Below are positions 26,641 through 34,854 of a stretch of 64,000 nt of DNA, piece by piece. The stretch comes from Candidatus Epilinea brevis. Its GTDB lineage: Bacteria; Chloroflexota; Anaerolineae; Epilineales; Epilineaceae. Position numbers and translations under genes: made by a program. Below the pieces are notes generated by a model, which was not told the origin of the DNA, made no database searches, and saw only the letters and a list, made by a program, of their open reading frames with translations. The stretch is taken from NCBI GenBank assembly GCA_016710785.1, contig JADJUE010000004.1, positions 186,001 to 250,000 of the forward strand. The letters are read 5' to 3'. Numbering within the stretch: the first letter of the stretch is position 1; the number at the start of each line of letters is the position of its first letter.

Positions 26641-29571
26641 ATGTCCATCGACTTCGACGCCCTCTTCCCCAAGGCCCGGCAGGGGCGGCGCCCCGATCGC
26701 CGCGTCGTCCGCCTCTGGATCCTGCTCATGGCCGCCTTGGCGGTTGTGGTGGGCCTGCGCCTGCTGGTGGGCGTGTACATCGACGCCCTGTGGTTCGGCA
26801 GCCTGGGCCAGACCGCGGTGTTTCGCACGCGGCTGCTGGCACCGCTGGCCGTCTTCGGGGCCGTGGCGCTGGCGGCCACCCTGGTGCTGAGCCTGCATTG
26901 GCTCTGGGCCTCGCGGCGCGTCGCCGGCGGCGGCACTCGGCCGCTGGTGGTGGTGGCCGCCGTGGGCATGGGCTCCGTTCTGGGCCTGAGGGCCGCGGCC
27001 GCCTGGCAGAGCCTGCTGCTGTACCGCGCCGGAGGGGACTTCGGGCTTCAGGATCCCATTCTTGGGCGGGATGTCGGCTTCTTCGTCTTCCAGTTGCCCG
27101 TCTGGCGCCTGGCGCATGCGCTGGCCAGCAGCCTGGCCTTGACCGCCATCGTCGGTGCGGCCGCCATCTATCTGCTGGGCGGGGCCGTGGCTGCCGGCGG
27201 TGCCCTGCGGCGCGGGGCCGGCGGTGGGCCGCTCAAGGCCCGCCTGGGCGCCGCCAGCCTGGCCCCGGGCTTCAGCGCCGCCGCAAGGCGCCACCTGTTG
27301 CTGCTAGGTGCGGTGAACACCTTGCTGTTGGCCGCCGGCGCCTGGCTGAACCGCCTGGCGCTGCTCAACGCGAACCACGCCGACAGCGTCTTCGCCGGAC
27401 CGGGCTTCGCCGACGTGACCTTGCGCCAGCCGGTGCTGAACGCCATGACCTGGCTCTGGTTGCTGGTAGCCCTGCTGCTGGTGCTCACTGCCTTCCTGGG
27501 TCGGGCGCGCGTGGCCATCGGTATGGCCGCCGCCGTGTTGGCCATGGGTTTCCTGGCCGGCCAGGTGTTCCCCGGCATCATCCAGCAGTACCGGGTAGAA
27601 CCCAACGAACTGGCCTTCGAGCGTCCATACCTGGCGCATGGCATCGCCATGACCCGCAAGGCCTGGGGCCTGGACGCCATCGAACAGGTGGCCTACGAGC
27701 CCAGCGGCAGGGTGAACGCTGAACTGCTGGCCGCCAACAGCGGCAGCCTGGACAACGTGCGCCTCTGGGACTGGCAGGTGCTGCTGGACTACTTCGAACA
27801 GAAGCAGTCGATCCGCCCCTACTATGACTTCCGCGACGTGGACATCGATCGATACGCCACCGCGGACGGGCCGCGGCAGGTGGAGCTGGCGGCGCGCGAG
27901 CTGCAGCCCTCCGGCCTGCAGAACCCCACCTGGATCAGCCGCCATCTGGAATACACCCATGGCTACGGCCTGGCGATGGTGCCGGTGGACCAGGTGGATG
28001 CTCGCGGCCAGCCGGTGCTCTGGGTGCGGGACCTGCCGCTACGCATCGCCGCCCCCTTCGCGCAGGAGGTCAAACAGCCGCGCATCTACTTCGGAGAAAC
28101 CGGCGGCAATGACGTGCCCTACGTCATCGTCGGCAGCCGCACGGACGAGTTCGACTACCCCCTGGGCGACGAGAACGCGCGCACGGTCTACGACGGCGCC
28201 GACGGCGTGGGCATGGGTTCGCTGCTGCGCCGCCTGGCCTTCGCCCTGCATTTCGGCGACGTGGAGATCCTGCTCTCCAACGACGTCAGCCCGCAGAGCC
28301 GCGTCCTCATGCACCGCCAGGTGGCCGAGCGCGCCCGCCTGCTGGCCCCCTTCCTGACCTTCGACGCCGATCCCTATCTGGTGGTCACGGACGAAGGCCG
28401 GCTGGTGTGGATGATCGACGCCTACACGGCCACCGACCGCTTTCCGTACGCCGCCCCGGTGCGCCTGCCGGAGGAGTCCGGCGGCGGCACGGTCAACTAC
28501 CTGCGCAACAGCGTCAAGGTGGTGATCGACGCCTACGACGGCCGGCCGGCCTTTTATGTGGTGGCTCCCGAGGACCCCATCATCCGCGCCTGGCAGCAGG
28601 TCTTCCCCGGGCTGCTGCAGCCCGCCGAGGCCATGCCGGCGGGCCTCCAGGCCCATTGGCGCTACCCGGAGACGCTCTTCAAGGCCCAGACCCGCGTCTT
28701 CGAGCGCTACCACGTCACCCGGCCGGACGTGTTCTACAACGGCGAAGACCTGTGGACGGTGCCGCAGGAGACGCGGGTACAGGGCAGCTCGGTGGCCATG
28801 GATCCTTATTACGTCACCATGCGCCTGCGCGGCGAAGCGGATGCGGAATTCCTGCTGATGCGGCCCTACACGCCCGCCGGCAAGAAAAACATGAACGCCT
28901 GGCTGGCGGCCCGCTCCGATCCAGAGCATTACGGGCAACTGCTGCTCTACAACTTCGGCAAGGGCCAGCAGATCGACGGACCCGAGCAGGTGGAGAGCCG
29001 CATCGACAACAACACCGACATCTCGGCGCAGCTGACGCTGTGGAGCCAGGCAGGCTCGCGCACCATCCGCGGCAACCTGCTGGTGATCCCCCTGGGCGAC
29101 GCCCTGCTCTACGTGGAGCCGCTCTTCCTGCAAGCGGAGACCAACGCCCTGCCGGAACTCAAGCGGGTCATCGTGGCCGACGGCGAGCGGGTGGAGATGC
29201 GCGAAACCTTCGAAGAGGCCCTGGCGGCCCTGGTCGGCGGCGGGGCCGGCGACCGGGCCGGTGCCGCGGGATCTTCGTCGGCGGGCTCCGGGGCGATCCT
29301 GGGCCGCCCGCTGCCGGAGGACCAAGGGGCAGCCACTCTGCCGGACGATCTGGCGGCGCTGGTGACAACGGCCCGCTCGGCCGAAGCGGCCGCCGGCAAG
29401 GCCTTGGAAACGGGTGATTGGCGAAGCTTCGGCGTGGAGATGGACCGGCTGAGCCGGGCGCTGGAGCGGTTGGGGGAGCTGACGGGGAGCGGCGGGGCCG
29501 ATGGGGCGGCGGAGGATCCTGGCCGCACGCCGGTGCCGGGCTCCGGCACGCCGGAGGTCACGATACCCTGA
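26641..29571 (+). CDS. UPF0182 family membrane protein
   Basis: A 976-residue protein of the UPF0182 (COG1615) family. The N-terminal ~330 residues hold about seven transmembrane helices. The large extracytoplasmic C-terminal part has family blocks such as QYRVEPNELAFERPYLAHGI, YDFRDVDIDRY, RQVELAARELQ and WVNRHLEYTHGYG-like WISRHLEYTHGYG. The last ~100 residues are low-complexity Gly/Ala/Ser-rich. The start at MSIDFDALFPKARQ (26641) is the first reasonable one; the longer frame upstream is Arg/Pro-rich noise. The function is not established in the family. It is common in actinobacteria, cyanobacteria and Chloroflexota. Confidence 0.93.
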   Translation: MSIDFDALFPKARQGRRPDRRVVRLWILLMAALAVVVGLRLLVGVYIDALWFGSLGQTAVFRTRLLAPLAVFGAVALAATLVLSLHWLWASRRVAGGGTRPLVVVAAVGMGSVLGLRAAAAWQSLLLYRAGGDFGLQDPILGRDVGFFVFQLPVWRLAHALASSLALTAIVGAAAIYLLGGAVAAGGALRRGAGGGPLKARLGAASLAPGFSAAARRHLLLLGAVNTLLLAAGAWLNRLALLNANHADSVFAGPGFADVTLRQPVLNAMTWLWLLVALLLVLTAFLGRARVAIGMAAAVLAMGFLAGQVFPGIIQQYRVEPNELAFERPYLAHGIAMTRKAWGLDAIEQVAYEPSGRVNAELLAANSGSLDNVRLWDWQVLLDYFEQKQSIRPYYDFRDVDIDRYATADGPRQVELAARELQPSGLQNPTWISRHLEYTHGYGLAMVPVDQVDARGQPVLWVRDLPLRIAAPFAQEVKQPRIYFGETGGNDVPYVIVGSRTDEFDYPLGDENARTVYDGADGVGMGSLLRRLAFALHFGDVEILLSNDVSPQSRVLMHRQVAERARLLAPFLTFDADPYLVVTDEGRLVWMIDAYTATDRFPYAAPVRLPEESGGGTVNYLRNSVKVVIDAYDGRPAFYVVAPEDPIIRAWQQVFPGLLQPAEAMPAGLQAHWRYPETLFKAQTRVFERYHVTRPDVFYNGEDLWTVPQETRVQGSSVAMDPYYVTMRLRGEADAEFLLMRPYTPAGKKNMNAWLAARSDPEHYGQLLLYNFGKGQQIDGPEQVESRIDNNTDISAQLTLWSQAGSRTIRGNLLVIPLGDALLYVEPLFLQAETNALPELKRVIVADGERVEMRETFEEALAALVGGGAGDRAGAAGSSSAGSGAILGRPLPEDQGAATLPDDLAALVTTARSAEAAAGKALETGDWRSFGVEMDRLSRALERLGELTGSGGADGAAEDPGRTPVPGSGTPEVTIP

Positions 29572-29603
29572 CGGCCCATGGCCAAGGTAGGTGCACCAGG
29601 TTT

Positions 29604-29808
29604 CGTAGGGGCGGGTTTGAATCCCTTCCGGGAACCTCCCACTGTCTCGACCGGCAAACCCGCCCTGGCGGTTCGCGCGTACCGATCTGTTCGGTGGGCC
29701 GGGCGGAGCCGGGCGGGACGGAAGGGATTTCCGAGGGGGGCGCGACAGGGCGGGTTTACCGGTCGGGCCGATGCGAGTTCCCGTATGGGATTCAAACCCG
29801 CCCCTACG
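29604..29808. repeat. Palindromic MITE-like element, copy 1
   Basis: The outer ends are perfect 22-bp inverted repeats: 29604-29625 (beginning CGTAGGGGCGGGTTTGAATC) and 29787-29808. Inside is a second inverted pair built on CCGGCAAACCCGCCCT / AGGGCGGGTTTACCGG. No protein is encoded. The right end supplies the stop codon of the cytochrome gene (TAG inside CCGTAGGGG). The same ends occur at 42430-43023. Confidence 0.8.
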
Positions 29809-31186
29809 GGAAACCGTTGGCAACCCGCGGCAGCCAGATCCGCCACGTGCCAAACCCTTCCTCGGCCATCAGCACCGGAGCGGCCTTGCCCGTCTCCTCC
29901 CACAAGCGGTAGAGCAGGTCGCCCCGGCTGCCCGGCTGGCCGCGCATCGGCCCAGCATCGCGCAGGAAGGCGATGTACTCGGCGGTGGCCGGCTGGTGCC
30001 AGAGGCGCACGGTGCCGCTGACGACCCCCGCGGGCATCGTGTAGCGTGCGGCATCCCAATGCTGGCCGTCCTGGTAGCGCGATGGGTCTGCCCGGCCATC
30101 CGCGTGCGGCGCGGCGCCGGCCGCGTCGAAGGCCGCGAAGCCGTAGCCACGCGGGGGGATGCGGTTGTCGAAGACGATGCGGTTGTTGATCGCGAAGTGG
30201 AAGCCGGAGCCGGCGGCCACGCCGGTGGCGGCCGCGACCTCCGGCGTCAGGTCGTGGTGCGCCTCCCAGGTGCGTAGCTGCGGATCGCGGGCCGGGTCCC
30301 TGTCCAGGGTGGCCGTCGCGGCATCGTAGCGTCCGGAATGGAAGACCGGCCGCCCGTCGGCGCCGAAGCCCTCCACCTCCAGCCACATCCGCCGGCCCTC
30401 CACGTAGCCCGTGGGCAGCTTGTGGCCGGCCTGGTTGACCACCGTCACCGCCAACTGGTCGCGCCCGACCCGCAGGACCGCCACCCGCGCCGCGCGGCGC
30501 AGCATCGCCGCCGCACGCAGCGTGCCGGAGACCATCGCGCGGGCGGTCATCGCGTCGGCGCGAAGCGGCGGACCGTATTCGGGATGGGCCAGGATGGCCT
30601 TCTGCACCCAGGTGCTGGCGCCCGTCAGGTCGTGCATCGCCAGGTCCTCGCGGACCGGCGCGTCGCCGAAGTAGCTGCCGGCGGCGCCCCGCACCCGCGG
30701 CATGTGGCAGTCCTGGCAGCTGCCCACTCCCCGATCACCCTGGGCGAAAGGCGAGTCCGCCACCCCGCCCGCGGCGGCGAAGGCCGACAGCCGCCATTCG
30801 CTGTAGGTGCGCTCGATGGGAAAGGGCTTGTCCTCCGGCGCCAGGGGCTCGTCGGGCGGGCCTGGGACGTACGCGCCGGCGGCCGCGTCCCAGCGGTACA
30901 GCGGGTTGTCGATGTCGTGGCAGCTACCGCAGAGCTCCGAACTCCGATGGAACGGCGAGGCCAGCGTCCCCTCCGCGGTCAGGTGCGGGTTGGCGGTGAT
31001 CAGTCCTTCGGCCGCCAGGTCTCGCGGCCCGCGGCGGCGATCGAGCGGGTCCAGGACAAGGCGTGCACTGCCCACCGTCCGGACGGTCAGGGTGAGGGCG
31101 GACCGGATCCCGGCGTCGACCTCTGGCCCACCGGCGCCCACGTTCAACGGATCCACGGATCCACCAGCCGGTGGCAGACCGAGCAA
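29804..31186 (-). CDS. Multihaem cytochrome c, C-terminal part (frameshifted)
   Basis: About 460 codons holding two haem c sites, CGSCH and CQDCH, then a beta-rich domain with NQAGHKLPTGYVEGRR. That motif recurs in multihaem cytochromes used for extracellular or periplasmic electron transfer. The first ~15 codons read out of frame with the true protein. From DPLNVGAGG onward this is the direct continuation of the ORF ending at 31144, displaced by an 8-bp tandem duplication. The last residues RIWLPRVANGFP resemble the LP motif weakly. The stop lies within the adjacent palindromic repeat. Unless the shift is bypassed, this half is not translated with its signal peptide. Confidence 0.75.
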   Translation of the reverse strand: MLGLPPAGGSVDPLNVGAGGPEVDAGIRSALTLTVRTVGSARLVLDPLDRRRGPRDLAAEGLITANPHLTAEGTLASPFHRSSELCGSCHDIDNPLYRWDAAAGAYVPGPPDEPLAPEDKPFPIERTYSEWRLSAFAAAGGVADSPFAQGDRGVGSCQDCHMPRVRGAAGSYFGDAPVREDLAMHDLTGASTWVQKAILAHPEYGPPLRADAMTARAMVSGTLRAAAMLRRAARVAVLRVGRDQLAVTVVNQAGHKLPTGYVEGRRMWLEVEGFGADGRPVFHSGRYDAATATLDRDPARDPQLRTWEAHHDLTPEVAAATGVAAGSGFHFAINNRIVFDNRIPPRGYGFAAFDAAGAAPHADGRADPSRYQDGQHWDAARYTMPAGVVSGTVRLWHQPATAEYIAFLRDAGPMRGQPGSRGDLLYRLWEETGKAAPVLMAEEGFGTWRIWLPRVANGFP

Positions 31187-31629
31187 TGCACACCCTCGCG
31201 GTCTGAGGCGGTCATGGCTCGCCCGTCCGCCTGCCGCGACCGCCCGGCCAGCCAGCCCTCCGGCATGTGGCAGCGCAGGCAGTACTCGCCGCTGCCCGGC
31301 GCGTCGGCGTTGGCGATGTCCAAGGCCGCTTCGAAGACCGGGTCGCGGCCGCTATGGGCCATCAGCGAGCCCTGCCAGGCCACCTGGATCTCCGTCTCCT
31401 CGGGCTGCCCCGTCAGCGCGCGCTGCCCGGCATGGCAGCCGCGGCAGTCCTTGGGGCCGACGAGGGGATGCTCCAGGTTGCGCGGCTGCGTGCCGGGCAG
31501 AAGGAGGTCGCGGGCGGTGAGGGCCTGGGTGGACCCAGGGCGCGAGGGCAGGCGATAGCCGGTCAGCGATGAACACAGCAGCAGCGCCGTCGCGACAACC
31601 GCGATTCGACCGACGGGCTGCACGCTCAC
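31144..31629 (-). CDS. Multihaem cytochrome c, N-terminal part (frameshifted)
   Basis: 161 residues starting MSVQPVGRIAVVATALLLCSSL (signal peptide), with three haem c sites: CRGCH, CLRCH and CSVCH. It ends at HRLVDPWIR because of a frameshift. The other half of the protein (haem sites 4 and 5) follows in another frame. Together the two halves form a pentahaem cytochrome of about 600 residues, exported and haem-loaded in the periplasm or on the surface. The gene starts 5 bp after the DUF1501 gene, so it is the last gene of the DUF1800-DUF1501-cytochrome operon. Confidence 0.75.
   Translation of the reverse strand: MSVQPVGRIAVVATALLLCSSLTGYRLPSRPGSTQALTARDLLLPGTQPRNLEHPLVGPKDCRGCHAGQRALTGQPEETEIQVAWQGSLMAHSGRDPVFEAALDIANADAPGSGEYCLRCHMPEGWLAGRSRQADGRAMTASDREGVHCSVCHRLVDPWIR
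31149..31164. repeat. 8-bp tandem duplication causing the cytochrome frameshift
   Basis: The plus strand reads GGATCCAC twice in tandem (31149-31156 and 31157-31164). Removing one copy joins CSVCHRLVDP directly to LNVGAGGPEV and restores one open frame. It may be a true mutation, a reversible slipped-strand switch or an assembly error. Confidence 0.85.
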
Positions 31630-31633
31630 AAGG

Positions 31634-33019
31634 TCATCGCCGCCCCAGGAACGGCAACAGCACCTTGCCCGCCGGCTGCGGCCGCGGCGTCGCCGTCGGA
31701 ATCGCCGGCTTGTCCTCCGACCAGTCGATCGGCAGGTCGGCGCCCTTCAGCACGCCCAAGGGCTGGTAGCTGCCCAGGCCAGGGAAGACGCGGCCAAGGT
31801 GGGCGTTGCCCATGCCGCGCACCAGCAGCTCTGCCAGCACCTGGCGGTAATCCGTGGTGATGGCCAGGTCGGCGCGGTCATCCAGCTGCTCGGTGGCCAG
31901 GCCCGGCCATTGGCCGAACATCCGCCCGCCGTTCACCTGCTGGCCCAGCAGCATCATCAGGTTGCCGTGGCCATGGTCCGTGCCGCCGCTCTCGTTGGAC
32001 TTGAGGCGCCGCCCGAACTCGCTCATCACCACGATGCTCAGGCGGTCGTGGTAGCGGTGGAGGTCGTTGTACAAGGCGCCCAGGCCCCGCGCCAGATTGT
32101 CCACCTGCTGCGGAAAGCGCCAGGCCTGGCCTTCATGCGTGTCCCAGCCCCCAAAGTCCAGGGTGGCCAGGCTCAGGCCCAGGTCCATCTTGACCAGCTG
32201 GGCCACGGTGATCAGGGACTGGCGCCAGCTCCAGTCATCCGGGTATTCGGCGCCGTTCTCCGCTTCGTAGGGCAGGGCGATGCCGTCGCTGTCGCGCGGG
32301 ACGCCGCGCTGCACCAGGCGCACCGCATCGAGCGTGCGGTTGGCCGCGCCGTGCAGAGGGCTTTCGCCACCGGCATAGAAGCTGCGCAGGATCTCGGAGG
32401 CCTCGGACGGCTCCTGCCAATGCGTGGCGATGCCAAAGCCCTCCGGCTGCCACACCGAGACCGCCTCGCCGGAGCCCAAGAGCGAGCCCGGCGTGCTGGA
32501 ACCGGAGGCGATCACGGGCAGCAGGCCGTCCGGCCGCTGCGTGGCCAGATGGCGGGAGAGCCAACCCGTGGCCAGGCTCTTGTTGTCGATACTGCCCCGC
32601 TCCATCAGGTCCATGGCGTCGAAGTGGCTGCGGGTGCCGTTGGGCAGGCCCGCGGCGTGCACGATGGCCAGCCGGCCGTCCTGATACAGCTCATGGAAGG
32701 GTCGAGCCGCATGGTGCAGGCGGAAGTCGCCGCCCAGACCGCGCGCCAGGCTCAAGCCGGCCAGGTCGCCGCTGTCATGGATGCGCAGGTCGCCGGCGCG
32801 GGCGGCCATGTAGTCGCGGTCGTCTACGGGGGCGCAGAAGTTCAGGCCGTCCATGCCGCCGCGCAGGAAGACTACGAGCAGGATGGGGTCCTTTCCGCCG
32901 ACCTGCTGACGGCGCTGAGGGTCGGCGAAGACCATGCCGCCCAGACGGCCGCCGGCCATGGCCGCGATGCCGGCCGAACAGCCCAGAGCGAACTGCCGGC
33001 GATTGAGCTTGATCGTCAT
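31634..33019 (-). CDS. DUF1501 family Tat-exported protein (sulfatase-like fold)
   Basis: 461 residues. The N-terminus MTIKLNRRQFALGCSAG is a twin-arginine signal (NRRQF). DUF1501 blocks follow: VVFLRGGMDGLN, AAGLPNGTRSHFDAMD, GGWDTHEG, VVMSEFGRR and GTDHGHGNLMMLLG, which look like an alkaline-phosphatase/sulfatase-type metal site. The C-terminal tail is a short Pro/Thr linker and KVLLPFLGRR, the LP motif found in other secreted proteins of this window. It lies between DUF1800 (14 bp upstream) and the multihaem cytochrome (5 bp downstream). DUF1501 and DUF1800 genes are very often paired, and their joint function is not established. Confidence 0.92.
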   Translation of the reverse strand: MTIKLNRRQFALGCSAGIAAMAGGRLGGMVFADPQRRQQVGGKDPILLVVFLRGGMDGLNFCAPVDDRDYMAARAGDLRIHDSGDLAGLSLARGLGGDFRLHHAARPFHELYQDGRLAIVHAAGLPNGTRSHFDAMDLMERGSIDNKSLATGWLSRHLATQRPDGLLPVIASGSSTPGSLLGSGEAVSVWQPEGFGIATHWQEPSEASEILRSFYAGGESPLHGAANRTLDAVRLVQRGVPRDSDGIALPYEAENGAEYPDDWSWRQSLITVAQLVKMDLGLSLATLDFGGWDTHEGQAWRFPQQVDNLARGLGALYNDLHRYHDRLSIVVMSEFGRRLKSNESGGTDHGHGNLMMLLGQQVNGGRMFGQWPGLATEQLDDRADLAITTDYRQVLAELLVRGMGNAHLGRVFPGLGSYQPLGVLKGADLPIDWSEDKPAIPTATPRPQPAGKVLLPFLGRR

Positions 33020-33032
33020 GATGGTGTTCCCT

Positions 33033-34760
33033 TCAGCGCCACTGGAAGTCGGGGGTCATGCCGATGAGGGCCACCAGCTGCCGCAGCCGGCCGCGGAGGT
33101 TGTCCGCGTCGCCCACCGGCGGAGCGTCGGGGTCGTCGCCCCAGGCCAGAAGGTAACGCTGCAGGCGGTCGCGAGCCGCGGCGTCGGCCAGCGGCCGTCC
33201 CAGCAGGCGATCGATCCAGAAATCCGTCATCTGCCGCACTGTGCGCACGTCCTCCGGCATCGCGGCCAAGGGATCGAAGCGCAGGGCGCTGAACCAGTCG
33301 GACACCGCGTAGACCAGGCCGTTCCAGCGTTGCAGCATGCCGTTGGTGCTCAGCCAGTAGCCGCCCTCGTCGGGATGCCCCGTCGGCGGACCCCAGGCGA
33401 AGTGGCGGTAGCCGGCGACGTAGTTGACCCAGGTGAGGTTGGGGGTGCCGCGGGTGTCGAAGGGCGCGCCCACGGCGCGGAAGAAGCTGGCGAAGACCTC
33501 GAAGGGCCGCTTGACCTTGGCCCCCCAGGTGACGGCAAAGTCCCGGTGCAGCAGGATGACGCGCACCACCCGCGCCAGTTGGTCCGGCGCCTGGAGGTTG
33601 GCCTGCCAGGCGGCCACGGCGGCGTCGACGATGGCCGGCGGCGGCTCGTCGGCCACCAGGCGGCGCACCAGCTTGCCGCAAACGTAGCGCGCCGTGCCGG
33701 GATGGGCGGCCAATAGGTCCAGCACCTTGCGGCCGTCGGCTCGCGGCGGCGAGTTGGGATCCATCTCCACGCCGAGCACGCGCTTCTGGTAGGGGTCATG
33801 CCAGCCGTGGTGGTAATGGAACTCGCCGGTATCCGGGAAGACATTGCCATGCCAGTCGTCCTGCCCATCGGCCACCGTCCACCCGGTGAAGGCCCGCGCC
33901 GCTTCGTAGACGTCCTGGTCGATGTAGCCGATGGGCTTGCCCTCGAGGGCGCCGGGCACGTCGCGCCAGCGGTCGTAGAGGGCGTTGAGGTAGTTGGGCG
34001 CGCCCAGGGTATGCAGCTCGAAGAGCTCGCGGGCGTAGTTCTCGTTGGCCGGCGAGGCCTTGCTGGAGGCGTTGTCCAGGTAGTACAGCATCGCGGGACT
34101 GGTGGCCACCTCCTCCAGGAAAGCGCGGAAGTTGCCCAGGCAGTTGCGGCGCATGACCTTGTCGTACATCGGCCAGGTGACCAGCACGCCGGCGTTGTCG
34201 GCTTCCACCGAGACATTGAAGTGGTTGTGCCAGAACTCCACCAGCACCTCGCGCAACTGCCAGCGGCTGTAGACCGCGCGCAGCCAGGTGGCCGCGCGCA
34301 CCTCCTCCACCGGGCGCACCATCTCCTGCCAGGGCACGGCCTCGTAGTCGTTGAGGGCCCACAGCCGGTCGAGCGGCGCCTCCAGGAGGTCCAGCGGGCG
34401 CTCCTCCTTCACCGTCGCGCCGCCGCGCTTCTCGTACTCGATGCCCAGGCGGGCCTGGGCCAGACGCTCACGATACTCGGTGTCGGCCGCGTCATCCGGC
34501 GCCAGCTGCTCGTCCACCCAGGCAGCGATGCCCATCCGACGCAGCCGTTCCAGGTCGCCGGGGCGCGGACCGTAGGCGGCGCGGTTGAGGATCACGAGTT
34601 CCCGGGCAGGGGCCGGCGGCGCGCCGGTGCCGTCGAGGCGCTCCGGAAGGGCATCCGGCCAGTCGGGCGGCAGGGGCGCCGCAGCCATGGCGCGCTGCCC
34701 GATGATCAAGGGCGCAAGGGCCTTGCCGGATCCGAGTAGACGGCGGCGGTCGATGGCCAT
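33033..34760 (-). CDS. DUF1800 family exported protein
   Basis: 575 residues, PF08811/DUF1800. The N-terminus MAIDRRRLLGSGKALAPLI is a Tat-like signal (DRRRLL). The start at 34760 is supported by AGGAG and differs from the longer in-frame ORF. Family blocks include LNRAAYGPRPGDLERLRRMG, VEFWHNHFNVSV, NENYARELFELHTLG, YEAARAFTGWTVADG and LVRRLVADEPP. The gene leads a three-gene minus-strand operon with DUF1501 and the multihaem cytochrome. No reaction is known; the cytochrome partner suggests a link to periplasmic redox chemistry (inference). Confidence 0.92.
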   Translation of the reverse strand: MAIDRRRLLGSGKALAPLIIGQRAMAAAPLPPDWPDALPERLDGTGAPPAPARELVILNRAAYGPRPGDLERLRRMGIAAWVDEQLAPDDAADTEYRERLAQARLGIEYEKRGGATVKEERPLDLLEAPLDRLWALNDYEAVPWQEMVRPVEEVRAATWLRAVYSRWQLREVLVEFWHNHFNVSVEADNAGVLVTWPMYDKVMRRNCLGNFRAFLEEVATSPAMLYYLDNASSKASPANENYARELFELHTLGAPNYLNALYDRWRDVPGALEGKPIGYIDQDVYEAARAFTGWTVADGQDDWHGNVFPDTGEFHYHHGWHDPYQKRVLGVEMDPNSPPRADGRKVLDLLAAHPGTARYVCGKLVRRLVADEPPPAIVDAAVAAWQANLQAPDQLARVVRVILLHRDFAVTWGAKVKRPFEVFASFFRAVGAPFDTRGTPNLTWVNYVAGYRHFAWGPPTGHPDEGGYWLSTNGMLQRWNGLVYAVSDWFSALRFDPLAAMPEDVRTVRQMTDFWIDRLLGRPLADAAARDRLQRYLLAWGDDPDAPPVGDADNLRGRLRQLVALIGMTPDFQWR

Positions 34761-34854
34761 GTGCTGTCTCCTGGAAGGGTTGCATTCCGCGGGCGTCCGG
34801 TCCTGGCCGGAGGGCTGCGGCGGATGATAGCGCAATGCACCACCGACGATCTCC

